DNA of 64,000 nucleotides from Vicinamibacterales bacterium (GCA_035699745.1 DASSPH010000040.1:62001-126000), one strand, 5' to 3'. Positions 1-9,673 are shown, numbered from the stretch's first letter. Made by a program: numbers and translations. The notes: generated from the sequence alone by a model not told the origin.

Positions 1-645
1 AATCACTACGAATACGGCCCGTACCTGTCCCCGTTCTATTCGCCGCTGCTGTTCGGTGACGGACCGCATGCGTGGTTCGGCCCGGTGCCGGCATGGTGGC
101 CGGCGGCGCTGCCGTTTTCCGCGGCGCTGCTGATTCTCTGGGCGCCGGGCGGGTTCCGCTTCACCTGCTACTACTACCGCGGCGCGTACTACAAGGCGTT
201 CTGGCAGGATCCGCCGGGATGCACCGTCGGCGAGCCGCGCACGTCGTACTGGGGAGAGCGATCGTTTCCGCTCATCCTCCAGAACGCGCACCGCTACTTC
301 CTCTACTTCGCGCTGGTCTTCACGGTGATCCTCACCGCCGACGCGATCAGGTCGTTCCGGTTCGGCAACAGCCTCGGCATCGGCGTCGGCAGCCTGGTGA
401 TCACCATCAACACCATCCTGCTCACCGGCTATACCTTCAGCTGTCACTCGCTGCGCCACCTGGTCGGGGGACGCAAGGACGAGGTCTCGACCAGCGCGGT
501 CCGCCTCGGCTGCTACACGGCGTGCTCGGCGATGAATCGCCGGCACCAGGTGTTCGCCTGGCTGAGTCTGTTCTCCGTCGGCTTCGCCGACCTCTACGTC
601 CGTCTGTGCTCGATGGGCATCTGGACTGACTACCGAATTCTCTGA
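1..645 (+). CDS. Succinate dehydrogenase membrane anchor subunit, 5'-truncated
   Basis: Frame 1 is open from the first base of the window, so the true start lies upstream and 214 codons are visible. The protein is hydrophobic, with several membrane helices, for example around YFLYFALVFTVIL and LGIGVGSLVITINTILL. Histidines near helix ends (in ILQNAHRYF and SCHSLRHL) could bind haem b or quinone, as in SdhC-type anchors. The assignment rests mainly on position: it ends 3 bp before the flavoprotein gene and is followed by the iron-sulfur subunit gene. By sequence alone I would only call it an integral membrane protein. The expected role is to anchor the enzyme to the inner membrane and pass electrons to quinone. 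Confidence 0.75.
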   Translation, partial: NHYEYGPYLSPFYSPLLFGDGPHAWFGPVPAWWPAALPFSAALLILWAPGGFRFTCYYYRGAYYKAFWQDPPGCTVGEPRTSYWGERSFPLILQNAHRYFLYFALVFTVILTADAIRSFRFGNSLGIGVGSLVITINTILLTGYTFSCHSLRHLVGGRKDEVSTSAVRLGCYTACSAMNRRHQVFAWLSLFSVGFADLYVRLCSMGIWTDYRIL

Positions 646-648
646 CCG

Positions 649-2466
649 ATGACGAACTTCGAGGCATTCGACTACGACGTCCTCGTCATCGGCGCCGGCG
701 GGGCCGGTCTGCGCGCCGCGATCGAAGCGTCTGCCGCCGGCGTCAAGGTCGGGCTGATCTGCAAGTCGCTGCTCGGCAAGGCGCACACCGTCATGGCGGA
801 AGGCGGCGTCGCCGCGGCGCTGGCCAACGTCGACGATCGCGACAGCTGGAAGGTCCACTTCGCCGACACGATGCGCGGCGGCCAGTACGTCAACAACTGG
901 CGCATGGCGGAGCTGCACGCCAGGGAAGCGCCCGACCGGGTGCGCGAGCTCGAGGCGTGGGGCGCGGTGTTCGACCGCACGCAGGACGGGCGCATCCTGC
1001 AGCGCAACTTCGGCGGCCACCGCTATCCGCGTCTGGCGCACGTCGGCGATCGCACCGGCCTGGAATTGATCCGCACGCTGCAGGACCAGGGGGTCCACCG
1101 CGGGCTCGACGTCCACATGGAATTCACCGTCGTCAGCCTGCTGATCTCGGACGGCCGCGCCACCGGCGTGGTCGGCTACGAGCGCGAGCGCGGACGGTTC
1201 AAGGTGTTCAGCGCCGCGGCGGTCGTGCTCGCGACCGGCGGCACGGGCCGCGCCTACAAGATCACCAGCAACAGCTGGGAAGGCACGGGCGACGGCCATG
1301 CGCTGGCCTACCGTGCCGGGGCGGAGCTGATGGACATGGAGTTCATCCAGTTCCATCCGACCGGCATGATCTGGCCGCCGAGCGTGCAGGGCATCCTCGT
1401 CACCGAGGGGGTGCGCGGCGAAGGGGGCATCCTCCTCAACCGCGAAGGGCGCCGCTTCATGTTCGACGACATCCCCGAGCCGTACCGCACCCAGACCGCC
1501 GACAACGAAGAGGAAGGCTGGCGCTACACGCAGGGGGACAAGAGCGCGCGGCGTCCGCCGGAGCTGCTGACGCGCGATCACGTCGCGCGGTGCATCGTCC
1601 GGGAAGTGAAAGCGGGCCGCGGCAGTCCGCACGGCGGCGTGTTCCTCGACATCGCGTGGATCAAGAACCGGCTGTCCGGCGCGGAGGCGCACATCAAGCG
1701 CAAGCTCCCCAGCATGTATCACCAGTTCAAGGAGCTGGGCGATATCGACATCACGCGGGAGCCGATGGAGGTCGGGCCGACGACCCACTACATCATGGGC
1801 GGGATCAGGGTCGATGCGGACTCGCAGATGTCGACGATTCCCGGATTGTTCGCCGCCGGGGAGTGCGCCGCCGGCATCAACGGCGCCAACCGGCTGGGCG
1901 GCAACTCGCTGTCGGACCTGCTGGTGTTCGGCAAGCGCGCCGGTGAATACGCGGCGCAGTTCGCCAGGCAGAACCCGCGCCGCGGCGTCGACACCGCGCA
2001 GGTCCAGCGCGCCATCGACGAGGCGCTGCAGCCCTTCGATCGGTCCGCGTCGAGCGAGAATCCCTACACGGTTCAGGCGGCGCTTCAAGAAATGATGCAG
2101 TCGCTCGTCGGCATCGTCCGGACCGAGGGGGAGATGCAGCAGGCGCTGGAGGAGCTGACCCGGTTGACCGCGCGGGCGGCGCGCGCCGGCATCACCGGCC
2201 ACCGCGAGTACAACCCGGGCTGGCATACGGCGATCGACCTGAAGAATCTGCTGACGGTGTCGGAGGCGATCACGCGATCGGCGCTCGAACGGAAGGAAAG
2301 CCGGGGCGGGCACTTCCGCGACGACTTCCCCGACAAGAATCCCGAGTACGCGGCGTTCAACATCGTCACCGTGCAGCGTCCCGACGGTACGATGGAGGTG
2401 CGGCGCGTGCCGCTGCCGCCGATGCCCGCGGAGCTGCAACAGATCATCGAGGACCAGAAATCGTGA
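649..2466 (+). CDS. sdhA: Succinate dehydrogenase/fumarate reductase flavoprotein subunit
   Basis: This 605-residue protein has the N-terminal FAD-binding motif VIGAGGAGLRAA and the segment AHTVMAEGGV, where the histidine is the usual site of covalent FAD attachment. It also has the substrate-site motif FHPTG and the C-terminal region RESRGGHFRDDFPD typical of SdhA/FrdA. It oxidises succinate to fumarate (or the reverse) on the cytoplasmic face of the membrane complex. The length is normal for the family. The ATG lies 3 bp after the anchor gene. Its last codons (QIIEDQK) are duplicated 89 bp downstream, immediately before sdhB, so the present C-terminus seems to have been altered by a small insertion (see the repeat at 2438-2548). 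Confidence 0.95.
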   Translation: MTNFEAFDYDVLVIGAGGAGLRAAIEASAAGVKVGLICKSLLGKAHTVMAEGGVAAALANVDDRDSWKVHFADTMRGGQYVNNWRMAELHAREAPDRVRELEAWGAVFDRTQDGRILQRNFGGHRYPRLAHVGDRTGLELIRTLQDQGVHRGLDVHMEFTVVSLLISDGRATGVVGYERERGRFKVFSAAAVVLATGGTGRAYKITSNSWEGTGDGHALAYRAGAELMDMEFIQFHPTGMIWPPSVQGILVTEGVRGEGGILLNREGRRFMFDDIPEPYRTQTADNEEEGWRYTQGDKSARRPPELLTRDHVARCIVREVKAGRGSPHGGVFLDIAWIKNRLSGAEAHIKRKLPSMYHQFKELGDIDITREPMEVGPTTHYIMGGIRVDADSQMSTIPGLFAAGECAAGINGANRLGGNSLSDLLVFGKRAGEYAAQFARQNPRRGVDTAQVQRAIDEALQPFDRSASSENPYTVQAALQEMMQSLVGIVRTEGEMQQALEELTRLTARAARAGITGHREYNPGWHTAIDLKNLLTVSEAITRSALERKESRGGHFRDDFPDKNPEYAAFNIVTVQRPDGTMEVRRVPLPPMPAELQQIIEDQKS

Positions 2467-2548
2467 CCCGCGGCCACAGGACGTTGAGCGTGCGAGCGAG
2501 CGTCGCGAGCGAGCCACGCAGGCTGAAACAGATCATCGAGGACCAGAA
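2438..2548 (+). repeat. 22-bp direct repeat flanking a 67-bp insert between sdhA and sdhB
   Basis: The 22 bp at 2438-2459 (end of sdhA) recur exactly at 2527-2548, just before sdhB. The second copy still reads as an SdhA tail (LKQIIEDQKA, then TGA), and that TGA overlaps the sdhB ATG as ATGA, the same overlap style used throughout this window. The 67 bp between the copies hold a 10-bp direct repeat GCGAGCGAGC (2492-2501 and 2505-2514) flanked by GCGTG/CACGC. My reading is that a short GC-rich element was inserted with a 22-bp duplication, giving sdhA a new stop codon and uncoupling it from sdhB. Confidence 0.8.
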
Positions 2549-2551
2549 GGC

Positions 2552-3292
2552 ATGACCAGGGCGACGTTCAAGGTCTGGCGCAGCGACGATGCCGGCGGTC
2601 ATTACCAGGACTATTCGGTCGACGTGGTGCCGGGGATGGTGGTGCTCGACGCCATTCATCAGATCCAGGCGGCGCAAGCGCCCGATCTCGCGGTCCGCTG
2701 GAACTGCAAGGCAGGGAAGTGCGGATCCTGTTCCGCGGAGATCAACGGCAATCCGCGGCTGATGTGCATGACGCGGCTGAACTCGCTCGATCTGCTCGCG
2801 CCCGTCACGGTCGAGCCGATGCGGGCGTTTCCGCTGCTGAAGGACCTGGTCACCGACGTGTCGTGGAACTTCCGCGTGAAGAAGGCCATTACGCCGTTCA
2901 CGGCGAGGCCGGCGGACGCCCCGGACGGCACCTGGCGGATGCGGCAGAAAGACGTCGATCGCGTGCAGGAGTTCCGCAAGTGCATCGAGTGCTTCCTCTG
3001 TCAGGACGTCTGCCACATCCTGCGCGACCACAAGATGCACGACGAGTTCATCGGCCCGCGGTTCCTGGCCTACACCGCGGCGCTGGAAATGAACCCCCTG
3101 GACGCCGCCGACCGCGTGCCCGAGCTGCGGGAGCGCCATGGCGTCGGGCTGTGCAATATCACGCGCTGCTGCACGAAAGTCTGTCCGGAGCACATCACGA
3201 TCACCGAGAATGCCATCATCCCGTTGAAGGAGCGGGTGGTGGACCGCTTCTACGATCCGCTCACGCGGTTGCTCCGCGTCTTCAAGTCGTGA
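2552..3292 (+). CDS. sdhB: Succinate dehydrogenase/fumarate reductase iron-sulfur subunit
   Basis: This 246-residue protein carries all three Fe-S cluster motifs of SdhB/FrdB. The 2Fe-2S loop is CKAGKCGSCS with a later Cys (RLMC). The two C-terminal cysteine groups CIECFLCQDVC and CNITRCCTKVCP supply the 4Fe-4S and 3Fe-4S clusters. It passes electrons from the flavoprotein to the membrane quinone site. The ATG at 2552 overlaps the stop of the duplicated SdhA tail, supporting this start. The next gene begins 7 bp after its stop, so co-transcription is likely. Confidence 0.95.
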   Translation: MTRATFKVWRSDDAGGHYQDYSVDVVPGMVVLDAIHQIQAAQAPDLAVRWNCKAGKCGSCSAEINGNPRLMCMTRLNSLDLLAPVTVEPMRAFPLLKDLVTDVSWNFRVKKAITPFTARPADAPDGTWRMRQKDVDRVQEFRKCIECFLCQDVCHILRDHKMHDEFIGPRFLAYTAALEMNPLDAADRVPELRERHGVGLCNITRCCTKVCPEHITITENAIIPLKERVVDRFYDPLTRLLRVFKS

Positions 3293-3299
3293 GGTCCCC

Positions 3300-3800
3300 A
3301 TGTTCCAGCCGAAGCCGATCTCGAGGGACGCGATTCCCGCCGCGCTCGCCAAGGCCGAGCGCTACCGCCTGCTGAACGAGCCAGGGGAGGCGGAGAGCAT
3401 CTGCCTCGACGTGCTGCAGATCGAGCCGGAGAACCAGGAGGCGCTGGTCACGATGATCCTCGCGCTCACCGACGAGTTCCCGCATCACGGCTCGCACGGC
3501 CTTGCCGCGCGCGCCGAGGAGCTGGCCCGCCGCCTCACCGATCCGTACGAGCGCGAGTACTACGGCGGGATCATCCACGAGCGGCGCGCCAAGGCGGCGC
3601 TGCAGCGCGATTCGTTCCATTCGTCCGCCTCGGCGGTCGGCTGGCTGCACGACGCGCTCGCCTGCTTCGAACGCGCCGAAGCGCTCAAGCCGGCGCACAA
3701 CGACGATGCGGTGCTTCGCTGGAACGCCTGCGCCCGGCTCCTGCAGCGGCTGCCGCACGCGGCGACGGAAACCCACGCCGAACCGATCCAGTCCGAGTGA
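3300..3800 (+). CDS. TPR-like protein of unknown function
   Basis: This is a 166-residue soluble, helix-rich protein without a signal peptide. The region AERYRLLNEPGEAESICLDVLQIEPENQEALV fits one tetratricopeptide-like helix pair, and a second unit around WLHDALACFERAEALKPAHNDDA looks similar. Such repeats usually mediate protein contacts. It starts 7 bp after sdhB and ends 7 bp before the next gene, so it is probably co-transcribed with the sdh genes. I do not recognise a specific family and assign no function. Confidence 0.75.
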   Translation: MFQPKPISRDAIPAALAKAERYRLLNEPGEAESICLDVLQIEPENQEALVTMILALTDEFPHHGSHGLAARAEELARRLTDPYEREYYGGIIHERRAKAALQRDSFHSSASAVGWLHDALACFERAEALKPAHNDDAVLRWNACARLLQRLPHAATETHAEPIQSE

Positions 3801-3807
3801 GGGGATC

Positions 3808-4920
3808 ATGCCAGACAGCCTCCGACGGTCGCTCGCAGTCGCCGCGCTCCTCGCCGCCGGTGCGGCCATCGCCCCCGTCGCGCGCGGTGCGGCGGATCGC
3901 CACTTCCTCTACGTCGCCGAGCCCGGCATCCGGAATTACGTCGAGTACGGCGGGGTCGGCGTGCTCGTCTACGACATCGCCGCCGGATACCGTTTCGTGC
4001 GCCGCATCCCGACGCAGCAGGTGCCGGACGGCGCCGCGCCGGAGAACGTCAAGGGGATCGCCGCAAGCGCGGCGACGGGACGCCTCTACGTCACCACCAT
4101 CCGCCGGCTGATGGCGTTCGATCTCGCCACCGACAAGAAGCTGTGGGACAAGGAGATGCCCGGCGGCGCCGATCGGCTCGCCGTCTCGCCGGACGGCAGG
4201 ATCCTCTACGTGCCGACGCTCGAAGGGCCGCAGTGGAACGTCGTCGACGGCATCAGCGGCGAGATTCTCGCCGCCGTGACGACCAATTCCGGCGCGCACA
4301 ACACGATCTACGGTCCCGACGGCAGGCGGGTGTATCTCGCCGGCCTCAAGTCGCCGATGCTGAAGGTGGCCGACCCGGCCACGCACCGGGTCGTGCAGGA
4401 GATCGGTCCGTTCGCCAGCATGGTTCGCCCGTTCACGATCAACGGCGCGCAGACCCGTGCCTACGTGAACGTCAACGATCTCCTGGGCTTCGAGGTGGGC
4501 GACCTGCGCACCGGCAAGGTGCTGCAGCACGTCGAGGTGCAGGGGTTCGAGAAGGGGCCGGTGAAGCGGCACGGCTGCCCGAGCCACGGCATCGCGCTGT
4601 CGCCCGACGAGAAAGAGTTGTGGCTGTCGGATGGCCACAACAGCGCCGTGCACGTGTTCGACCTGACGGCCGCGGTGCCGAAGCAGACCGCGACGATCAA
4701 GGTGCGCGATCAGCCGGGCTGGATCACCTGGAGCCTGGACGGACGGCACGTGTGGCCGTCCACCGGCGAAATCGTCGATGCCAGGAGCAAGACGATCGTC
4801 GCCCGGCTGACCGACGAGCAGCAGCGGATGGTGCAGAGCGAGAAAGTGGTCGAGGTCGTCTTCAACGGCCCGCGCGTGGTCCGCACCGGCGATCAGTTCG
4901 CCATCGGACGCAAGCGGTGA
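3808..4920 (+). CDS. Secreted YVTN/YncE-like beta-propeller protein
   Basis: This is a 370-residue protein with a hydrophobic N-terminal signal segment (SLAVAALLAAGAAIAP) and repeated beta-propeller blade motifs such as LAVSPDGRILYVPT, GPDGRRVYLAG and IALSPDEKELWLSDG. Proteins of this type fold as seven-bladed propellers in the periplasm or outside the cell. Their substrates are mostly unknown, and no catalytic motif is visible here. The ATG at 3808 is preceded by GAGGGG at good spacing and places the signal peptide at the N-terminus; a longer frame reaching upstream would overlap the TPR gene. It is the last plus-strand gene before a convergent serine hydrolase. Confidence 0.85.
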   Translation: MPDSLRRSLAVAALLAAGAAIAPVARGAADRHFLYVAEPGIRNYVEYGGVGVLVYDIAAGYRFVRRIPTQQVPDGAAPENVKGIAASAATGRLYVTTIRRLMAFDLATDKKLWDKEMPGGADRLAVSPDGRILYVPTLEGPQWNVVDGISGEILAAVTTNSGAHNTIYGPDGRRVYLAGLKSPMLKVADPATHRVVQEIGPFASMVRPFTINGAQTRAYVNVNDLLGFEVGDLRTGKVLQHVEVQGFEKGPVKRHGCPSHGIALSPDEKELWLSDGHNSAVHVFDLTAAVPKQTATIKVRDQPGWITWSLDGRHVWPSTGEIVDARSKTIVARLTDEQQRMVQSEKVVEVVFNGPRVVRTGDQFAIGRKR

Positions 4921-4936
4921 CCGGCAGGCGCGCGCC

Positions 4937-6172
4937 TCACCGCAGCGCCTGATAGACCAGCGTCCCGAACCTGTCGCGGGCGACGCTCGCGTTGGGCATC
5001 TGATTGAGCATCAACACCAGCACGAGCCGCGACCTGGGATCGACGCGGTAGATCGACCCGTACGCGCCGCCCCACCCGAACGCCCCCACCGAGTCGAGGC
5101 CGTTCGCGCCGTAGCGATCGGTGGTCTGGAAGCCGTAGCCGTAGCCGAGGCCGGCGTCGGAGTGCAGCGTGCCGCTCTGGTTCGTGGTCATCAGCTCCAC
5201 GGCGCGAGGTGAGAGGATGCGGACGCCGTCGATCTCGCCGCCGCGGCGGATCGCTTCCAGGAAGCGCGCGTAGTCGCGCGCGGTCGACAGCAGTCCGGCG
5301 CCCCCCGAGAAGCTGCGGCGCGGGCCTTCGACGTAGTGCCCCTGGCCGAGCGCGCCGTCCGGCGCCCGGACGATCCGCCCGTTCGTCTCGCTGCTGCTCG
5401 CGTAGACCGTCACCAGCCGATCGCGCCCGGCTGCCGGCAGGTAGAACATCGTGTCCTTCATGCCGAGCGGACCGGTGATTCGCGTCCGGATCAATTCGTC
5501 GAGCGGCTGGCCCGACGCCTTCTCGGCCACGCAGCCGAGCACGTCGGTGTTGTACCCGTAGACGTAGGCGTCGCCGGGATGCGACATGAAGGGCAGCGTG
5601 CCGAGCCGTTCCATGGTGTCGCAGATCGGCTCGTCCTTGTCCGCCGTATACCAGCCGCGGCCGGTCACCGCCCCGAGGTTCTTCGCCTTGTAGCGATCGG
5701 CGATGCGCGGGTCCTCGCCGTACGAGATGCCGGCGGTGTGCGTGAGCAGGTCGCGGATCGTGATCGCCCGCCGCGCCGGCACGATTGCGATCTGATCGCC
5801 GTTCCTGACCGCAACCGTGGTGCCGGCGAAGCTCTGGATGTAGCGGCCGACCGGATCCGTCAGCGCCAGCCGCCCCTCCTCCATCAGCGAGAGAATCACC
5901 GCGCTGGTAATCGCCTTCGACTGCGAGGCGATGCGGAAGATCGCGTCCACGGTCATCTTCCGGCCGGATTCCTTGTCGGCCCAGCCGAAGGCCTTCTCGT
6001 AAACCGGCTTGCCGTCCTGCAGGACCAGGGCGACGGCGCCGCCGATTCGCTCCTGGTCCACCTGGTCCTGGAAGAACCGGTCGATGCGCGTCAGCCGTTC
6101 GGGCGCGAGCGTCTGCGCGAAGAGGACGACGCCCGCCGCGAGCGCCGTGACGAAAACCGCCAGTCTTTTCAC
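4937..6172 (-). CDS. Secreted serine hydrolase, beta-lactamase (class C/EstB-like) family
   Basis: This 411-residue protein starts with GTG (KRLAVFVTALAAGVVL is a clear signal peptide). It has the active-site S-x-x-K motif as SQSK in FRIASQSKAIT. A YGYN segment in the next conserved region replaces the more usual Y-S-N, and a C-terminal GWGGAYGS segment resembles the family's HTG-type loop. Such proteins include esterases, D-aminopeptidases and beta-lactamases, so the substrate cannot be read from sequence. The GTG lies 7 bp downstream of a TATACT hexamer, with little room for a ribosome binding site, suggesting a leaderless message. It is divergent from sppA and convergent with the propeller gene. 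Confidence 0.85.
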   Translation of the reverse strand: MKRLAVFVTALAAGVVLFAQTLAPERLTRIDRFFQDQVDQERIGGAVALVLQDGKPVYEKAFGWADKESGRKMTVDAIFRIASQSKAITSAVILSLMEEGRLALTDPVGRYIQSFAGTTVAVRNGDQIAIVPARRAITIRDLLTHTAGISYGEDPRIADRYKAKNLGAVTGRGWYTADKDEPICDTMERLGTLPFMSHPGDAYVYGYNTDVLGCVAEKASGQPLDELIRTRITGPLGMKDTMFYLPAAGRDRLVTVYASSSETNGRIVRAPDGALGQGHYVEGPRRSFSGGAGLLSTARDYARFLEAIRRGGEIDGVRILSPRAVELMTTNQSGTLHSDAGLGYGYGFQTTDRYGANGLDSVGAFGWGGAYGSIYRVDPRSRLVLVLMLNQMPNASVARDRFGTLVYQALR

Positions 6173-6179
6173 GGCAGGC

Positions 6180-6185
6180 AGTATA
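6180..6185 (-). promoter_or_regulatory. -10 hexamer TATACT of the serine hydrolase gene
   Basis: On the minus strand TATACT is followed by 7 bp and then the GTG start at 6172. Transcription would normally begin about there, so the message probably starts at or next to the start codon. No convincing -35 element is visible 16-18 bp upstream. Confidence 0.55.
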
Positions 6186-6214
6186 GCCGGGCCGGAGCGC
6201 CGCGAGACCCGGCC

Positions 6215-6220
6215 TACAAT
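6215..6220 (+). promoter_or_regulatory. -10 hexamer TACAAT of sppA
   Basis: TACAAT lies 6 bp before the sppA ATG at 6227, in the 54-bp divergent intergenic region. The spacing implies a leaderless or nearly leaderless transcript. The AGAAGG in the gap abuts the ATG and is too close to act as a normal ribosome binding site. Confidence 0.55.
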
Positions 6221-6226
6221 AGAAGG

Positions 6227-7972
6227 ATGGCTGCACGACGTGGCGTCTGGATCGTCATCGCACTGATCGGCATCGCGGTGTTCATTTCGGCGGCCGGCAT
6301 GCTGCTGCTCGTGTCCGCGGTCGGGCGGGAGCCGCGGGTCGCCGCCGGATCGACGCTGGTGCTGCGCATCGGCGGCGACCTCGCCGAGATGGAGCCGGGG
6401 GGCGTCTTCGGGCCGTTCTTGGAGTCGGCCCCGACGGTGCGGAGCGTGGTCGAGATGCTGCGCAAGGCCAAGGCCGACTCGCGCATCACCAGCGTGATCC
6501 TCAAGCCGACCGGGCCCGCCGCGATGTGGGGGAAAGTGCAGGAGGTGCGCGACGCGATCGGCGACTTCCGCCGCTCCGGAAAGCCGATCGTCGCCTATCT
6601 CGAGTTCGGCGGCGAGCAGGAGTTCTACCTCGCCTCGGCATGCGACAAGGTGTTCCTGATGCCCGCCTCGTCGCTCGACCTGACCGGGATGGCGAGCTAC
6701 GAGCTGTTCCTCCGCGGCATGCTCGACAAGATCGGCGCGTTTCCCGACGCGCTCCACATCGGCGAGTACAAGACCGCCGCCAACACCTTCACCGAGAAGA
6801 CCATGACGCCGGCGCACCGCGAGATGGCGGTGTCGCTGAACACCGACCTCTACGAACAGCTGGTGCGCGGCATCGCGGAAGGGCGGCGCAAGAGCGAGGC
6901 GGAGGTGCGCTCGCTGATCGATCACGGCCCGTTCCTGCCGGAAGACGCGCTGCGCGCCGGATTGATCGACGACCTCGCCTATGAAGACGAGCTGGACGAC
7001 AAGGTGAAGCTCGCGTCGGGCAAGGTCCGCTACCTGGACATGAACGAATACCGCGGCGTGAGTGCCGGCGGCCTGGGGCTGAATCGCGGGCCTCGCGTCG
7101 CCGTCATCCATGCCGCCGGCATCATCGCGTCGGGCAAGAGCAGCTACGATTCGCCGGCCGGCGCGGTGGTCGGCTCCGACACCATGGTCGAGTACCTCCG
7201 CAAGGCGCGCGCCGACGCGGCGATCAAGGCCATCGTCCTCCGCATCGACAGCCCGGGCGGATCCGCCATCGCCTCGGACGTGATCTGGCGCGAGGTGGTG
7301 CTGACCAGGAACCAGAAGCCGGTCATCGCGTCGATGTCCGACGTCGCCGCCTCGGGCGGCTACTACATCGCCATGCCGGCGCACGCGATCGTCGCCGAGC
7401 CGTCCACGCTCACCGGATCGATCGGCGTCGTGCTGACCAAGTTCGTGATCAACGGCACGCTGCAGAAGATCGGCGTCAACCTGGAGCCGGTCTCGCGCGG
7501 CCGCTATGCCGAGATGTACTCGCCGATCCGGCCGTTCTCGCCGGAGGAGCGCGCCCGCATGCTCGAGAACATGCAGGCCACCTACGACACGTTCGTCGAG
7601 AAGGCGGCGCAGGGGCGCAACACGACGCCGGAGAAGATCGACGCGATTGGGCAGGGGCGCGTCTGGACCGGCCGTCAGGCCAAGGAGATCGGGCTGGTCG
7701 ACGAGCTGGGCGGACTCGAGCGCGCCATCGCGCTCGCCAAGCAGCGCGCCAAGATCGCGCAGGACGCCGAAGTCGAGCTCGTGATCTATCCCCCGAAGAA
7801 GACGTTCTACGACCTGATGCGCGATCCGCTGGGCGCGTCCGAGGGCATGACGCGGATCGCGTCGATGCTCGGGATCGGCAATCCGAAAGTGGTCCAGGCG
7901 CTCGCGGCGCCCTTGCAGGTGTTCCGGCGCGGCGAGCCGCTGGCGCTCATGCCGAACATCTTCGTCAGATAG
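6227..7972 (+). CDS. sppA: Signal peptide peptidase SppA, 67K type
   Basis: This is a 581-residue double-domain SppA, close to the usual length of the long form. An N-terminal membrane anchor ([23 protein letters not shown]) is followed by two peptidase S49 repeats. The catalytic serine is S376 in AASGGYY and the general-base lysine is K182 in GEYKTA. Their spacing matches the E. coli arrangement, where Lys is in the first half and Ser in the second. The motif RIDSPGG is also present. It degrades cleaved signal peptides in the inner membrane. It converges with kdgK and stands alone in its transcription unit. Confidence 0.95.
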   Translation: MAARRGVWIVIALIGIAVFISAAGMLLLVSAVGREPRVAAGSTLVLRIGGDLAEMEPGGVFGPFLESAPTVRSVVEMLRKAKADSRITSVILKPTGPAAMWGKVQEVRDAIGDFRRSGKPIVAYLEFGGEQEFYLASACDKVFLMPASSLDLTGMASYELFLRGMLDKIGAFPDALHIGEYKTAANTFTEKTMTPAHREMAVSLNTDLYEQLVRGIAEGRRKSEAEVRSLIDHGPFLPEDALRAGLIDDLAYEDELDDKVKLASGKVRYLDMNEYRGVSAGGLGLNRGPRVAVIHAAGIIASGKSSYDSPAGAVVGSDTMVEYLRKARADAAIKAIVLRIDSPGGSAIASDVIWREVVLTRNQKPVIASMSDVAASGGYYIAMPAHAIVAEPSTLTGSIGVVLTKFVINGTLQKIGVNLEPVSRGRYAEMYSPIRPFSPEERARMLENMQATYDTFVEKAAQGRNTTPEKIDAIGQGRVWTGRQAKEIGLVDELGGLERAIALAKQRAKIAQDAEVELVIYPPKKTFYDLMRDPLGASEGMTRIASMLGIGNPKVVQALAAPLQVFRRGEPLALMPNIFVR

Positions 7973-7984
7973 TCACCGTTCGGC

Positions 7985-8009
7985 GTTCAGCTCGACGTCA
8001 CCGCTGAAC
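7985..8009. terminator. Possible terminator hairpin between convergent sppA and kdgK
   Basis: GTTCAGC (7985-7991) and GCTGAAC (8003-8009) form 7-bp arms around an 11-base loop at the convergent junction. There is no T-tract, so a factor-independent terminator is uncertain. Confidence 0.35.
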
Positions 8010-9035
8010 TCTGCCCGATGCGTCGCCTTTGGCGAGCGCGTCGATCTCGGCGACGGTCACGCGGTTGAAGTCGCCGGGAATCGTCTGCTTGAGCGCGCTG
8101 GCGGCGACCGCGAACTTCAGCGCCTCGTCGTGGCTGCGGCCCGTCACCATCCCGTAGATCAGCCCCGCGGCGAAGCTGTCGCCGCCGCCGATCCGATCCA
8201 CCAGCCGCACCGCGTAGTGCTGGCTGCGATGCAGCGTGCCGGACGCGCCGTCCCACAGCACCGCGCTCCAGCCGTTGTCGCTGGCCGAGTGGCTCTCGCG
8301 CAGCGTGATGGCGACGAGCGACGGGCCGAGGTCCTTCGTCACCGACTCGGCAGCGTCCCGATAGGCCGTCACGTCGAGCGTCGCGCCGGTCACGTCGGCC
8401 CCCGCGACCTGCACGCCGAGCACCGATTGCAGGTCTTCTTCGTTGGCGATGACGACGTCGACGTCGCGCATCAGCGGGCGCATCACCGCCTGGGCCTGGG
8501 TCTGGGTCCACAGCTTCTTGCGGTAGTTGAGATCGACACTGACGCGCGCCCCGGCGCGGCGCGCCGCTTCGACGGCCGCCCTGGTCGCCGCCGCCGCCTT
8601 GTCGCCCAGCGCCGGGGTGATGCCGGTGACGTGGAACCAGGCTGCGCCGGCCATGACCGCATTCCAGTCGACCGCGTCGGCTGCCATCTCGCTGATCGAG
8701 GAGTTGGCGCGGTCGTAGATGACCGTCGACGCGCGCTGGCTCGCGCCGGTCTCGGCGAAGTAGATCCCGACGCGGCTCCCGCCGCGGAGCACGTGCGCCG
8801 TGTTGACCCCTTCGGCGCGCAGCGCGCGGATCGCCGCATCGCCGATGGCGTGCGACGGCAGCCGCGTCACGTAATGGCTGTCGAGACCGAGTTGCGCCAG
8901 GCTGACGGCGACATTGGCTTCGCCGCCGCCGAACGTCGCGCACAGCACCGGCGACTGCAGCAGCCGCTCGAATCCCGGCGGGCTGAGGCGCAGCATGATC
9001 TCGCCGAAGCAGACGACGCGTGCAGGCATGCTCAT
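7998..9035 (-). CDS. kdgK: 2-dehydro-3-deoxygluconate kinase (PfkB family)
   Basis: This 345-residue sugar kinase begins with [16 protein letters not shown] and has the N-terminal glycine motif [16 protein letters not shown]. The C-terminal PfkB signature is [13 protein letters not shown], whose Asp is the catalytic base. Together these are characteristic of KDG kinases. It phosphorylates 2-keto-3-deoxygluconate to KDPG in the cytoplasm, just before the aldolase encoded by the overlapping upstream gene. The ATG at 9035 overlaps the eda stop as ATGA, supporting this start. It is the last gene of a four-gene minus-strand operon headed by an FGGY kinase. Confidence 0.93.
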   Translation of the reverse strand: MSMPARVVCFGEIMLRLSPPGFERLLQSPVLCATFGGGEANVAVSLAQLGLDSHYVTRLPSHAIGDAAIRALRAEGVNTAHVLRGGSRVGIYFAETGASQRASTVIYDRANSSISEMAADAVDWNAVMAGAAWFHVTGITPALGDKAAAATRAAVEAARRAGARVSVDLNYRKKLWTQTQAQAVMRPLMRDVDVVIANEEDLQSVLGVQVAGADVTGATLDVTAYRDAAESVTKDLGPSLVAITLRESHSASDNGWSAVLWDGASGTLHRSQHYAVRLVDRIGGGDSFAAGLIYGMVTGRSHDEALKFAVAASALKQTIPGDFNRVTVAEIDALAKGDASGRVQR

Positions 9036-9673
9036 CGTGCGGAGGCGACGCTGGCGACGATGCGCCGCGCGTTGGCGGTCAGGACGTCGAAGCGCCCTTC
9101 CTCCACCGCCCTGGTGTCGAGCAGAGCGGATCCCACGCCGACGGCCACGGCGCCGGCGCGGATCCAGTCGCCGGCGTTGTCCAGCGAGACGCCGCCGGTC
9201 GGCATCAGCCGCACCTGCGGCAGCGGCGCGCGCACGTCCTTGATGAACTGCGGCCCGAGCGCGGTCGCGGGAAACACCTTGATCAGGTCCGCCCCGGCGT
9301 CGTGCGCGTCGAGGATCTCGGTCGGCGTGAAGCATCCCGGCGCGACCGCGACGTCGCGCTGGTGGCATGCCGCGATGACCTCGCGGCGGAAGACCGGGCT
9401 GACGACGTAGCGCGCGCCGGCGTCGATCACCGCCGCCGCCGTGGCGCCGTCCGTCACCGTGCCGGCGCCGAGCAGGATCTCCGCCGGAAGCGATCGCGCC
9501 AGGGTCGCGATCAGCTCCACCGCCCCCGGCACCGTCATCGTCACTTCGATCGCCCGGACGCCGCCTTCCGCGATGGCGTCGACGACGCGCCGCAGCTTCG
9601 CCGCGTCCTTCATGCGGATGACGGCGACGACGCCGAGCTGCTGGATCTGTTGCGCGGTCTCCTGGCGTGTCAC
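9032..9673 (-). CDS. eda: KDPG/KHG aldolase (2-dehydro-3-deoxy-phosphogluconate aldolase)
   Basis: This 213-residue class I aldolase has the Schiff-base lysine in the motif DLIKVFPA and the conserved GAGTV segment. It cleaves KDPG to pyruvate and glyceraldehyde 3-phosphate. A GTG start at 9673 ([20 protein letters not shown]) gives the normal N-terminus; the open frame continues upstream into the preceding gene without a better start. Its last bases overlap the kdgK start, so the two KDG steps are translationally coupled. Confidence 0.93.
   Translation of the reverse strand: MTRQETAQQIQQLGVVAVIRMKDAAKLRRVVDAIAEGGVRAIEVTMTVPGAVELIATLARSLPAEILLGAGTVTDGATAAAVIDAGARYVVSPVFRREVIAACHQRDVAVAPGCFTPTEILDAHDAGADLIKVFPATALGPQFIKDVRAPLPQVRLMPTGGVSLDNAGDWIRAGAVAVGVGSALLDTRAVEEGRFDVLTANARRIVASVASAR

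Noticed and set aside
4926-4937. 12-bp palindrome AGGCGCGCGCCT between convergent genes as a terminator
   Set aside because: Short pure-GC palindromes are frequent in such DNA, the stem would be 4 bp, and no T-tract follows.
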